Positions 1-7,595 of a stretch of DNA of 64,000 nucleotides are shown here, piece after piece (position 1 is the first letter of the stretch; each line of letters opens with the position of its first letter). Source of the stretch: Mesorhizobium sp. NFR06 (GTDB lineage: Bacteria > Pseudomonadota > Alphaproteobacteria > Rhizobiales > Rhizobiaceae); NCBI RefSeq assembly GCF_900115245.1, contig NZ_FOVT01000003.1:248001-312000 (forward strand), given 5' to 3'. A model generated the notes under the pieces. The model was given only the letters and a program-made list of their open reading frames with translations. It ran no database searches and was not told where the DNA came from. A program made the position numbers and the translations under genes.

Positions 1-426
1 ATCGGCAGCGGCGTCGATGAGAAGATCAGGCCGCAGCTGGCTTGCCTGCAGGCTGCCCTGCCCATCTTGAACAAGACAGGCTCGGTTACTTTCATCTCGG
101 CTGTCTCGGCGCAGCTCGCGGCGCCCGGGGTCGCCGGCATCGGAGCCATCAACGGCATGTTGCTCACCGTGGCGCCGATCCTTGCGGTCGAGCTGAAGCC
201 GCTACGCGTCAATGTCGTGGCGCCCGGCGTCATCGACACGCCATGGTGGGATTTCCTGGCGGACGACCAGCGTCAGGCGGTGTTTGCCGAGTATGCCGGC
301 AAGACGCCGGTCGGCCGCATCGGCCGCGCCGAGGACGTCGCCGACGCGATAGCCTTCCTGGTCTCCAACGGCTTCATGACCGGCCAGGTGCTGACCTGCG
401 ACGGCGGCCTGCGCTTTGCGGCGTGA
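1..426 (+). CDS. Short-chain dehydrogenase/reductase family protein, 3' part
   Basis: The reading frame is open from the first base to TGA at 424-426, so the N-terminal Rossmann part with the cofactor motif is outside the window. What remains is the C-terminal half of a classical SDR: a beta-strand ending in SVTFISAVSA (catalytic Ser region), a helix, RVNVVAPGVIDTPW (the usual NxxxPGxxxT segment) and a C-terminus with GFMTGQVLTCDGGLRFA, the typical TGxxxxxDGG ending. The segment where SDRs carry the catalytic YxxxK reads VAGIGAINGM, so both Tyr and Lys appear to be missing. The Ser and overall fold are kept. It could be an atypical oxidoreductase or a non-catalytic binding protein. It converges with the DoxX gene on the other strand. 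Confidence 0.85.
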   Translation: MGSGVDEKIRPQLACLQAALPILNKTGSVTFISAVSAQLAAPGVAGIGAINGMLLTVAPILAVELKPLRVNVVAPGVIDTPWWDFLADDQRQAVFAEYAGKTPVGRIGRAEDVADAIAFLVSNGFMTGQVLTCDGGLRFAA

Positions 427-439
427 CGGACGCGCCATG

Positions 440-461
440 GCGGCTGCTTTGCGGCAGCCGC
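440..461. terminator. Hairpin between convergent genes
   Basis: Arms GCGGCTGC (440-447) and GCAGCCGC (454-461) pair perfectly around a 6-base loop. It lies between the stop of the SDR gene and the stop of the DoxX gene, where a shared terminator is expected. There is no clear T-run on either side, so intrinsic termination is only a guess. Confidence 0.4.
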
Positions 462-838
462 TACGCCGCTTGCGCGATCAGCGCCATGAACCCGCCAGCC
501 AAGGCGACATTACCGACGAAGCCGTTGATGCGAGAGGCTCGATCCGGGCCCTGGTGGTTCCAGAAATTGTGGAACATCGGCGTCGCCGCGATCAGGAACA
601 GGATCAGGCAGGCCGCCGCCAGTGCGGTCCATATGCCAGCGATCACCAGCGAGCCCGCTACGACTTGCAAAACGATGCCCAGTGATAGAACCAGCCTCGC
701 CTGCGGCACGCCACGCGCGGTCATCAATGAGGCGACCAGGTTTCTGTTTTGAATGTTGCGCAGGCCGGCGAAGACGAAAGCGCCGCCGAGCAGCAGGCGA
801 GCGGCCAACAGGATCTCGTTTTGAAAACTCTCAAACAT
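461..838 (-). CDS. DoxX family membrane protein
   Basis: A 125-residue protein, the normal size for DoxX/DoxD-like proteins, with about four hydrophobic segments (roughly residues 8-28, 44-68, 70-88 and 104-122). The N-terminal LLAARLLLGGAFVFAGLRNI and the NFWNH segment near residue 90 are typical of the family. It is the last gene of a probable operon with an AhpD-like gene and a Rrf2 regulator. DoxX proteins with thiol or redox partners have been linked to thiol or quinone redox balance; that role here is inferred from context only. The start is the ATG at 838, which gives the family-type N-terminus; the frame stays open far upstream but overlaps the AhpD gene. Confidence 0.85.
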   Translation of the reverse strand: MFESFQNEILLAARLLLGGAFVFAGLRNIQNRNLVASLMTARGVPQARLVLSLGIVLQVVAGSLVIAGIWTALAAACLILFLIAATPMFHNFWNHQGPDRASRINGFVGNVALAGGFMALIAQAA

Positions 839-900
839 GTCGTTGATCTCGCGAACGAAAACGCGCGGGCCTGCAACAGGCCCGCGCGTCGGCAAAACGC

Positions 901-1359
901 TCAGGCAGCCTTGGCGGCCGGCATCGGATGGATGGCATGGAAGGACACGCAGAGCCGGTTCCAAGTGTTGATCATGCCGATCACCACCGTCAACTTGACC
1001 AGCTCCTCCTCCGAGAAATGCTCGAGCGTGCTCGCGTAGAGATCGTCCGGAACGCCGTTGTCGGAGATGTTCGTCACCTTCTCGGTCCAGGCGAGCGCGG
1101 CGCGCTCGCGCTCGGAAAACAGCGGCGATTCCTTCCAGGCAGCGACGAGATAGAGCCGGGTCTCGGTCTCGCCGTCGCGCCGCGCCTCGCGGCTGTGCAT
1201 CTCGACGCAATAAGAGCAGCCATTGATCTGCGAGGCCCGGAGCTTGACGAGGTGCATCAGGCCTACCTCGAGCCCGCACTCCTCGACCGCCGAGTTGAGC
1301 GCCGATACCGCCTTCATGATTTGCGGCGCCTTGGCGAAAAATTGCAGCCTCTGTTTCAT
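901..1359 (-). CDS. AhpD-like carboxymuconolactone decarboxylase family protein
   Basis: A 152-residue all-helical CMD-domain protein. The AhpD core is visible: Glu26/Glu27, then Cys48-Ser-Tyr-Cys51 and His55, matching the ExnCxxCxxxH pattern of peroxidase-type members. These proteins reduce alkyl hydroperoxides with the CxxC thiols. It starts 30 bases after the Rrf2 gene and is followed by DoxX, so the three genes probably form a redox-responsive operon. Length and motif agree with single-domain AhpD-like proteins; the physiological reductant cannot be read from the sequence. Confidence 0.88.
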   Translation of the reverse strand: MKQRLQFFAKAPQIMKAVSALNSAVEECGLEVGLMHLVKLRASQINGCSYCVEMHSREARRDGETETRLYLVAAWKESPLFSERERAALAWTEKVTNISDNGVPDDLYASTLEHFSEEELVKLTVVIGMINTWNRLCVSFHAIHPMPAAKAA

Positions 1360-1389
1360 TGTTTTTGCCTTTCACATCTGTTTGGCGGG

Positions 1390-1908
1390 TTAAATCCGTT
1401 TGGTTGAACCGGTTTTCTGCGGCCGCTGGTGCTGTGCGACAAAAGCGCAACTCGCGGCAAACGAGCGTGGATCGCCCTCCGCCGCGTAATTCGCCACGAT
1501 GTCGGACAGTCTTGTTTCGGCGAGCGCCGCCCGGTAGGCGCGCTCGGCCTTCAGCATCGCGGCATTGATGCCGCACGGTTTGACATAGGCCGAGGCATCG
1601 ATCTTGACCGGGCCGTTGCGGCGGATTTCGCCGCAGCGGAACGCAGGCTCGGGCCCTTCGACGGCCAGCACGATATCGAGCAGCGTGATGCGTTCGGCAG
1701 GCCGCGCCAGCCTGTAGCCACCCGCCGGGCCCGGCACCGATTCCAGGATACGCGCCGCCGTCAGCATATTGAGATGCTTCAGGAGATAGCTCGGCGACAG
1801 GCCAAAGCACTCCGCCAAGGCAGCCCCCGGCATGGTGCTGTTGCCGTCCACGCTTGCGAGCGTAGCCGCGCAGTGAATGGCTGCCTCGACGCCTTCACCC
1901 AGTTTCAC
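1390..1908 (-). CDS. Rrf2 family transcriptional regulator
   Basis: A 172-residue protein with the Rrf2 winged helix: a recognition helix in LSPSYLLKHLNMLTAARIL, then the wing PGPAGGYRLARPAERITLLDIV. IscR and NsrR carry three clustered Cys for an Fe-S cluster. Here only Cys92 and Cys112 lie in that area, with others at 13 and 34, so cluster binding is uncertain and thiol sensing is an alternative. First gene of the Rrf2-AhpD-DoxX operon. Two short dyads just upstream of the start could be its own operator. Probable autoregulator of this operon. Confidence 0.88.
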   Translation of the reverse strand: MKLGEGVEAAIHCAATLASVDGNSTMPGAALAECFGLSPSYLLKHLNMLTAARILESVPGPAGGYRLARPAERITLLDIVLAVEGPEPAFRCGEIRRNGPVKIDASAYVKPCGINAAMLKAERAYRAALAETRLSDIVANYAAEGDPRSFAASCAFVAQHQRPQKTGSTKRI

Positions 1909-1914
1909 GGTGCT

Positions 1915-1951
1915 GATATCCTATTCATGGATATCTTTTATCATGGATAAA
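1915..1951. promoter_or_regulatory. Candidate Rrf2 operator, two dyads
   Basis: Two adjacent inverted repeats sit 7 to 43 bases upstream of the Rrf2 start. The first is GATATCC-(7)-GGATATC (1915-1935), the second is TTTATC-atg-GATAAA (1937-1951). Both share the core TCATGGATA. Position and symmetry fit autoregulation; the assignment to this regulator is inference. Confidence 0.4.
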
Positions 1952-2054
1952 TTTTATCTGCAATAAGAAAATGGAGTGTCCTCTGCTTTCGAAACGACAA
2001 TACGTCGGTGATTGGCGAAATCGGCGAGGACTGCGTCTTTCGCCCCGTCACATA

Positions 2055-2276
2055 CGAGGAGAAATGCCCGGCAGGGCAATGAGGGGCAGCGCCAACTGAG
2101 ACCGTACAAAATCGCCCTGTGCGAACACACAGGACGATTGCGCCAGATCGTCAGTGATGCATGAGATGCGGCAGCGACTGGTGCGCAGGTTATCTCAAAA
2201 GGTAGCGCTGCCCCTCATCCGCCTGCCGGCACCTTCTCCCCGTATTGTGACGGGGAGAAGGGAAGCTGCTGCGCCC
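2055..2276. repeat. RIME-like intergenic palindromic element
   Basis: This occupies most of the gene-free stretch 1952-2300. The left end reads GAGAAATGCCCGGCAGGGCA and the right end, from 2206, reads CCCCTCATCCGCCTGCCGG followed by the stem CTTCTCCCCG-(7)-CGGGGAGAAG. The outer GAGGGGCAGC (2081-2090) is complementary to GCTGCCCCTC (2207-2216). Related sequence lies at 33330-33420 and 35591-35762. Such mosaic elements are common in rhizobia. No gene is seen in the rest of the gap. Confidence 0.6.
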
Positions 2277-2300
2277 TCGGCGCTCTTCTCGTGACGAAAC

Positions 2301-3620
2301 CTACTCCGCCGCCACCTTGGCCATCGGATTGTTCGGGTGCGTCGTCCAGTTGGCGTAGATCGGCGACACCGGCTTGCCGGTGCGCTGGTCCATCGCGCCG
2401 GCCGGCAGCGGCTCCATGGTGATGCAACCTTCGACCGGGCAGACATTGACGCAGAGATTGCAGCCGACACATTCGGCCTCGATCACCTCGAAATGCCTGA
2501 CACCATCAACCATGCTGGTGATCGCCTGGTGCGAGGTGTCCTCGCAGGCGATGTGGCAGCGGCCGCATTTGATGCAGGCATCCTGGTCGATCCGCGCCTT
2601 GGCGACGTAGTTGAGGTTGAGATACTGCCAGTCGGTGACGTTGGGGGTCGCGCGACCGATGATGTCGGACAGCGAGGCATGGCCTTTCTCGTCCATCCAG
2701 TTCTCGAGCCCGGCGATCATCTCCTGGACGATCTTGAAACCGTAGGTCATGGCCGCGGTGCAGACCTGCACATTGCCGGCGCCGAGCGCCATGAATTCGG
2801 CGGCGTCACGCCAAGTGGTGATGCCGCCGATGCCCGAGATCGGCAGGCCATGCGTTTCCGGGTCCCGCGCGATCTCGGCCACCATGTTCATGGCGATCGG
2901 CTTCACCGCCGGGCCGCAATAGCCGCCATGCGAGCCCTTGCCGTCGATGGTCGGCTGCGGCGCGAAACTGTCGAGATCGACGCCGGTGATCGAGTTGATC
3001 GTGTTGATCAGCGACACCGCGTCCGTGCCGCCGGCGTGCGCGGCCCGCGCCGGCTTGCGGATGTCGGTGATGTTGGGCGTGAGCTTGGTGATCACCGGCA
3101 TGCGCGTGTACTGCTTGCACCAGCGCACCACCATCTCGATGTATTCGGGCACCTGGCCGACCGCCGAACCCATGCCGCGCTCGCTCATGCCGTGCGGACA
3201 GCCGAAATTGAGCTCGATACCGTCGGCGCCGGTCTCTTCGACCAACGGCAGGATCGCCTTCCAGCTCTCCTCCACGCAAGGCACCATGATCGAGGCGATC
3301 AGCGCCCGATCAGGCCAGTTCATTTTCACCTGCTTCATTTCGCGCAGATTGGTCTGCAGGTCGCGGTCGGTGATCAGCTCGATGTTGTTGAGGCCGAGCA
3401 GGCGGCGATCGGCGCCCCAGATCGCGCCGTAGCGCGGGCCGTTGACGTTGACGACCGGCGGCCCCTCTTCGCCCAGCGTCTTCCACACCACGCCGCCCCA
3501 GCCGGCCTTGAAGGCGCGCTCGACATTGTAGGCCTTGTCGGTCGGCGGCGCCGAAGCCAGCCAGAATGGATTGGGCGACTTGATGCCGACGAAGGTGTTG
3601 CGGATGTCTGCCATGCTCAT
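2301..3620 (-). CDS. preA: NAD-dependent dihydropyrimidine dehydrogenase subunit PreA
   Basis: A 439-residue subunit of the enzyme that reduces uracil and thymine to the dihydropyrimidines, the first step of reductive pyrimidine breakdown, in the cytoplasm. Residues about 1-320 form the FMN-binding TIM barrel of the dihydroorotate-dehydrogenase type, with NPFWLASAPPT at the N-terminus, NFGCPHGMSERGMGSAVGQ in the substrate loop and GIGGITTWRDAAEF for phosphate binding. The C-terminal region carries a 2x[4Fe-4S] ferredoxin fold with CIKCGRCHIACE and CVGCNLCVNVCP. The start overlaps the preT stop by four bases (ATGA), so the subunits are translationally coupled. No hydantoinase or beta-ureidopropionase gene lies beside it in this window. 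Confidence 0.95.
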   Translation of the reverse strand: MSMADIRNTFVGIKSPNPFWLASAPPTDKAYNVERAFKAGWGGVVWKTLGEEGPPVVNVNGPRYGAIWGADRRLLGLNNIELITDRDLQTNLREMKQVKMNWPDRALIASIMVPCVEESWKAILPLVEETGADGIELNFGCPHGMSERGMGSAVGQVPEYIEMVVRWCKQYTRMPVITKLTPNITDIRKPARAAHAGGTDAVSLINTINSITGVDLDSFAPQPTIDGKGSHGGYCGPAVKPIAMNMVAEIARDPETHGLPISGIGGITTWRDAAEFMALGAGNVQVCTAAMTYGFKIVQEMIAGLENWMDEKGHASLSDIIGRATPNVTDWQYLNLNYVAKARIDQDACIKCGRCHIACEDTSHQAITSMVDGVRHFEVIEAECVGCNLCVNVCPVEGCITMEPLPAGAMDQRTGKPVSPIYANWTTHPNNPMAKVAAE

Positions 3621-4981
3621 GCCCTCCCGTTAGAGGTCAGTGCCCGGTGGATGGATTCAGCCGCGTCGCGGCCCTGCGCCACTGCCGAAACCGTCAAGTC
3701 GTCGCCGCCGAAGATGCAGTCACCGCCGGCCCAGACTTTCGCCAGCGAGGTGCGGCCCTCGGCGTCGACCTTGATGCGTCCGCCTTCGAGCTCGATCGAG
3801 GCGACGCTGCCGTCGAGGTGAGCCGGCACGAAACTCTGGCCGATCGCCTTGAACACCTGGTCTGCCGCGAGCGTCAGCCGTTCGCCGGTGCCGGCGAGCT
3901 TGTCGCCATCCATAGCAGTATATTCGAGCTCGATCGCCGACACCTTGCCGTTCTCGGCAATGACGCGCCTCGGCTGCAGCCAGTGGCGGATGGTGACGCC
4001 ATTGGCGGCGGCCAGATCCTGCTCGAAGCCGGAAGCGTTCATATGCTCCTGGCCGCGCCGGTAGCAGATCGTCACCTCCTCGGCGCCGAGCAGCTTCGAC
4101 TGCACCGCGGCGTCGATCGCCGTCATGCCGCCGCCGATGACGACGACGCGCCGGCCGACCGGCAGGCCGGAAAGGTCGCTTGCCTGGCGAAGCTCGGCGA
4201 TGAACTCGACCGCATTGGTGACGCCATCGGCGTCCTCGCCTTCGGCGCGCAGCGCATTGACGCCGCCGAGCCCGAGGCCGAGGAACACCGCGTCGTAGTT
4301 GCGCATCAGGTCGGCCAGTTGGAAGTCGCGGCCGAGCGCCTTGCCGTTCTGGATGTCGATGCCGCCGATCGCGGTGACATAGTCGACCTCGGCCTGGGCG
4401 AAATCGTCGACGCTCTTATAGGCGGCGATGCCATATTCGTTGAGGCCGCCGGCCTTCGGCCGCGCCTCCAGGATCGTCACGTCATGGCCGTGGCGGGCAA
4501 GTCGATGCGCCGCCGCCAGCCCCGCCGGCCCGGCGCCGACCACCGCGACCGTCTTTCCGGTTGGTTCGGCGCGTTTGTAGAATTGCTTGCCCTCGCTCAT
4601 GGCGACGTCGGTCGCATAGCGCTGGAGCCGGCCGATCTGCACCGGCTTGCCTTCTGCCACTTCACGCACGCAGACTTCTTCGCACAGCGTCTCGGTCGGG
4701 CAGACGCGGGCGCACATACCGCCGAGGATGTTCTGGTCGAAAATGGTCTTGGCCGAGCCCAGCGGATTGCCCGTCGCGATCTGCCGGATGAAAAGCGGAA
4801 TGTCGATCGAGGTCGGGCATGCATTCATGCACGGCGCGTCGTAACAGAAATAGCAGCGATCGGACTCGACCAGCGCCTCGTGATGATCGAGCGGTGGATG
4901 CAGGTCGGAAAAATTGTCGGCATACTCCTCGGCCGACAGCCTGCCGCCGGCAATGCCTTCGATGAAATGACCAATCGCCAT
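3617..4981 (-). CDS. preT: NAD-dependent dihydropyrimidine dehydrogenase subunit PreT
   Basis: A 454-residue, GltD-like flavoprotein that feeds electrons from NAD(P)H to PreA. The N-terminal alpha-helical Fe-S part has CYFCYDAPCMNACPTSIDIP and a second cluster region GGMCARVCPTETLCEEVC. Two dinucleotide folds follow: AVVGAGPAGLAAAHRLARHG for FAD and VVVIGGGMTAIDAA for NAD(P). The ATG at 4981 was chosen because it gives the conserved N-terminus and follows a purine-rich AGGGGAACTGG; an in-frame GTG at 5020 is less likely. First gene of the preTA operon. Confidence 0.94.
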   Translation of the reverse strand: MAIGHFIEGIAGGRLSAEEYADNFSDLHPPLDHHEALVESDRCYFCYDAPCMNACPTSIDIPLFIRQIATGNPLGSAKTIFDQNILGGMCARVCPTETLCEEVCVREVAEGKPVQIGRLQRYATDVAMSEGKQFYKRAEPTGKTVAVVGAGPAGLAAAHRLARHGHDVTILEARPKAGGLNEYGIAAYKSVDDFAQAEVDYVTAIGGIDIQNGKALGRDFQLADLMRNYDAVFLGLGLGGVNALRAEGEDADGVTNAVEFIAELRQASDLSGLPVGRRVVVIGGGMTAIDAAVQSKLLGAEEVTICYRRGQEHMNASGFEQDLAAANGVTIRHWLQPRRVIAENGKVSAIELEYTAMDGDKLAGTGERLTLAADQVFKAIGQSFVPAHLDGSVASIELEGGRIKVDAEGRTSLAKVWAGGDCIFGGDDLTVSAVAQGRDAAESIHRALTSNGRA

Positions 4982-5030
4982 TCCAGTTCCCCTTGTTGTT
5001 GTTTTGGGGAAGGCTAGCACGTTTTATTTT

Positions 5031-5046
5031 TTTATCAATTGGTCAA
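5031..5046. promoter_or_regulatory. Possible RutR-like operator before preTA
   Basis: On the minus strand the 16 bases read TTGACCA-AT-TGATAAA. The left half matches exactly, and the right half in five of seven positions, the E. coli RutR site TTGACCA-nn-TGGTCAA recalled from the literature. It lies 50-66 bases before the preT start. RutR controls pyrimidine use, so the context fits, but no regulator gene is present here. Confidence 0.3.
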
Positions 5047-5095
5047 TTTTCGGCCAAGCCACTGTAATGTCTACATAAAAACATGATAATCCTAC

Positions 5096-5830
5096 TCATG
5101 TTATCGCGGCAACTTCCACGGCCGGCCGTTCGCCGCTTGCGATCCTGTGCCCGTGGATCGATCGGATCTCGTCCGCGACCAGTCCCTGCAGTCGCCACAG
5201 ATTGCGGTCGTGGATGCCGAATGTCTCGAGGTGGCTGACGGTGTTGTAGAGGTACTCGGCGCCGGAGCCGACATGGCCGCAGGCACGCGCCAGCACCCAG
5301 GCCACCTTTTCCAGCGGCTGCCCCAACGAAGTGCCGTTACCGGTCACGCCAACCCAAAAACCCAGCGCCCGCAGCCGACCTTGCGCCGTGCGCACCGGAA
5401 CCCATCTCACAGAACTGATGCTCTCGTCGTCGCCGACTTCACGTCGCAGCAGTCTTTCGATCTGTGCCGGCTTTTCACCATCCGGCAGGCGGTAGATGAC
5501 GCCGTCGCATCGACCGCCGCGTTCCAGCGCCATCATCAGCCCCGGCTGCGCGGCGCTGCCCCTCCAGCGGACGATGTCGAGGCAGAACGAGCGATGCCAG
5601 CCGTAGGCCGAGGCGCGTCGTTGCTCGACGGAGTCGAAGGCCGGCTTCCAGATCAGCGAGCCATAGGCGAACACCCATAGCGGACCTTCGTCGGCTTCGC
5701 CGGACAGGCGCGTGGCGAGATCGCGGAAATCATCATCGCTCAATTGCGTCCAGCTGCCATCGGGACCAGGGTCGACCTCCTCCCGGTGGCACAGAGCGAC
5801 GAGCTCTGGCGTGAGCGACATTCGACGCAT
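5096..5830 (-). CDS. chaC: Gamma-glutamylcyclotransferase, ChaC type
   Basis: A 244-residue protein of the ChaC family, which cleaves glutathione to 5-oxoproline and Cys-Gly in the cytoplasm. The N-terminal glycine-rich motif VFAYGSLIWKP is the family signature. RRASAYGWHRSFCLDIVRWRG and later AGALV-type core segments are also conserved; the catalytic Glu is expected in the middle of the fold. The frame is open further upstream, but the ATG at 5830 follows GAGGGG at suitable spacing and gives the family length (E. coli ChaC is about 230 residues). A second ATG at 5821 is possible. Divergent from the VOC gene at 6007. Confidence 0.88.
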   Translation of the reverse strand: MRRMSLTPELVALCHREEVDPGPDGSWTQLSDDDFRDLATRLSGEADEGPLWVFAYGSLIWKPAFDSVEQRRASAYGWHRSFCLDIVRWRGSAAQPGLMMALERGGRCDGVIYRLPDGEKPAQIERLLRREVGDDESISSVRWVPVRTAQGRLRALGFWVGVTGNGTSLGQPLEKVAWVLARACGHVGSGAEYLYNTVSHLETFGIHDRNLWRLQGLVADEIRSIHGHRIASGERPAVEVAAIT

Positions 5831-6006
5831 GAAGACAGCCCCTCTTTGAGGGCAGCAAAGTCGAAAAGCGCCGGACACGCAAGATCGTAGTCCCGGCCGC
5901 CTTGCCGTCTGCGATTTCCGACCCAGATGTCGGATTTCTGTCGCCAATGTCGTCCTAGGATGGATCGAACGATGATCGCTGCCTGAACCGGTGAGGAGAC
6001 CGACCA

Positions 6007-6783
6007 ATGCCTGATACCCCAAAGCCCTTCTTCTGGTACGAACTGATGACCACCGACCTCGACGCCGCCGAGGCTTTTTACACCGCCGTCGTCGGCTGGA
6101 GGGCCGAGCCCTTCGACAAGGCGCCGGGCATGCCGCGTTACATCGTCATGAATTCCGCCGTGCGCGGCGTCGGCGGGCTGATGACCATACCGGAAGACGC
6201 CGCCAAGATGGGCATGCCGCCGGCATGGCTCGGCTATATCCACACCAAGGATGTCGACGCTTCGACGAAGGCGCTCCAGGAAGCAGGCGGTGCGGTGCAT
6301 CGCGCGCCGGACGATATCCCAGGCGTCGGCCGCTTCGCGGTCGTTGCCGACCCGCAGGGGGCGACCTTCATGTTCCTGCAGCCCAACCAGCCCGAGCAGC
6401 CGCCGGTGCCGGCGACCACGCTTGGCCATGTCGGCTGGCACGAACTTTACACCTCGGACTGGAAAGCAGCCTTCGACTTTTATTCCAGCCAGTTCGGCTG
6501 GGAGAGCGCCGGCCAGTTCGACATGGGCGAAATGGGCATCTACCAGACATTCGGCGCCGGTCCCGAATCCGGCGGCGGCATTATGAACAAGCCGCCGCAG
6601 ATCCCGGTTCCGGTCTGGCAGTTCTATTTCAATGTCGATGCCATCGACGCTGCCGCCAAGCGTGTCACCGACAACGGCGGCAAGGTGCTGATGGGACCGA
6701 TGGAGGTGCCCAGCGCGCAGTGGATCGTCCAATGCCAGGACCCGCAAGGCGCGCATTTCGCATTGCTCGCCCCGGTGAGGTAG
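6007..6783 (+). CDS. VOC family protein, two glyoxalase-fold domains
   Basis: A 258-residue protein with two vicinal-oxygen-chelate domains (about 8-125 and 138-256), joined by PEQPPVPATTLGHV. Each half begins with the FWYEL/WHELYT type strand and the EAFYTAVVGW or FDFYSSQFGW helix and ends with ADPQGATFMFLQP or QDPQGAHFALLAP. Such tandem VOC proteins act as lyases, dioxygenases or hydroxylase-like proteins, but the substrate cannot be told. A good ribosome site, GGTGAGGAG, precedes the ATG. It is followed by a palindromic intergenic repeat and a convergent gene. Confidence 0.88.
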   Translation: MPDTPKPFFWYELMTTDLDAAEAFYTAVVGWRAEPFDKAPGMPRYIVMNSAVRGVGGLMTIPEDAAKMGMPPAWLGYIHTKDVDASTKALQEAGGAVHRAPDDIPGVGRFAVVADPQGATFMFLQPNQPEQPPVPATTLGHVGWHELYTSDWKAAFDFYSSQFGWESAGQFDMGEMGIYQTFGAGPESGGGIMNKPPQIPVPVWQFYFNVDAIDAAAKRVTDNGGKVLMGPMEVPSAQWIVQCQDPQGAHFALLAPVR

Positions 6784-6789
6784 CGGCGC

Positions 6790-6893
6790 CTGGAGCGCTC
6801 ACCGTTTCACGCAAACGGCGAACCGCTCTATCTCTTTGTTTTGACGCAATTCCGCACGGAAAACCGCTCACACTTTTCCTGGAATTGCTCTAG
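6790..6893. repeat. Rhizobial-type intergenic repeat
   Basis: The stretch contains AGCGCTCACCGTTTC, ACCGCTCTATCTCTTTG and ends in CACACTTTTCCTGGAATTGC, a sequence type I recognise from many Mesorhizobium intergenic regions. A degraded piece, CACACTTTTCTGGATTTGC, is at about 40637-40656. It lies between convergent genes, where it may also help to end transcription. Confidence 0.5.
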
Positions 6894-6912
6894 CCGATCG
6901 GCTGGCGCCGGA

Positions 6913-7401
6913 TCACTCCGGCGTCAGCACCGCCACTTTCAGATCGGCCTTTTTCGCACCGCTGAGCTGGATGATGGCCGCGCCGCCGGCGAGCTTGAAG
7001 CGCACGCTCTTGCGAATTCCCGGGCAGGTCTTCACGCCGCTGAAACCCGCCGGCTTCACGACATGGCCGTCCTGGACGACATCGATCCAGGCCTCATCGG
7101 ACAGGCTGAACTGGAGCTCGCCTTCAGGTGGTACGAGCACGCTTGCCTTTGCGCCGAACGTTCCGGATGCCGGTGCGCGGCCCGGCGGCACGTCAAAGCT
7201 GATCGTGTCCACCGCCGCCAGGGAGAAATCCACCGCTTGCCCGACAGCGAGCGTGGCGCCGGACTGCGCGGCAGGCGCCGCCGGAAACAGGGACTGCTCG
7301 CGCGTGACCGGCCATTTGAAGGCATCGCAACCGGCATCGCCGGCCATGGCGAAGCTCGTGCCTGCGAGGATTGCGAATAGGCTGATGGCGACTTTTTTCA
7401 T
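6913..7401 (-). CDS. Hypothetical exported protein
   Basis: A 162-residue protein starting MKKVAISLFAILAGTSFAMA, a clear signal peptide with cleavage after AMA, so it is probably periplasmic. The mature part is small and beta-rich, with VDFSLAAVDTISFDVPPGR and a Cys pair (near residues 28 and 129) that could form a disulfide. No family is recognised with certainty. The ATG at 7401 was chosen for the signal peptide; longer forms would hide it. A sigma70-like promoter lies just upstream, and the gene is divergent from a DoxX gene. Confidence 0.75.
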   Translation of the reverse strand: MKKVAISLFAILAGTSFAMAGDAGCDAFKWPVTREQSLFPAAPAAQSGATLAVGQAVDFSLAAVDTISFDVPPGRAPASGTFGAKASVLVPPEGELQFSLSDEAWIDVVQDGHVVKPAGFSGVKTCPGIRKSVRFKLAGGAAIIQLSGAKKADLKVAVLTPE

Positions 7402-7440
7402 GGCACCGGAACTCGCATGGTTTGGTGAATCGACAATACA

Positions 7441-7469
7441 TCTATACAACCATAGCGATATAAATGCAA
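7441..7469 (-). promoter_or_regulatory. Sigma70-like promoter of the exported protein gene
   Basis: Read on the minus strand there is TTGCAT (7469-7464), a spacer of exactly 17 bases, and TATAGA (7446-7441), about 40 bases before the ATG. Both hexamers are near consensus. Confidence 0.4.
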
Positions 7470-7595
7470 CCAATGCGAGAAGAAATGTGGACTGACCATT
7501 TCCACTCACCGATTGTTGATGGCAGGCCATGGGAAGTGAATGGTCCGTTGCGGGGCGGTAATTTATGGCCGACCGGGGGTAAAATGGAGTTTTAC

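Noticed and set aside
2337..3821. A 494-codon open frame on the plus strand antisense to preA and the end of preT
   Set aside because: It is a by-product of high-GC codon bias opposite two well-supported genes; its translation is rich in Arg, Asp, Ala and His and matches no family.
6784..6912. Possible small gene or ncRNA between the VOC gene and the convergent exported-protein gene
   Set aside because: The sequence matches a recurrent rhizobial intergenic repeat and has no convincing start or ribosome site.
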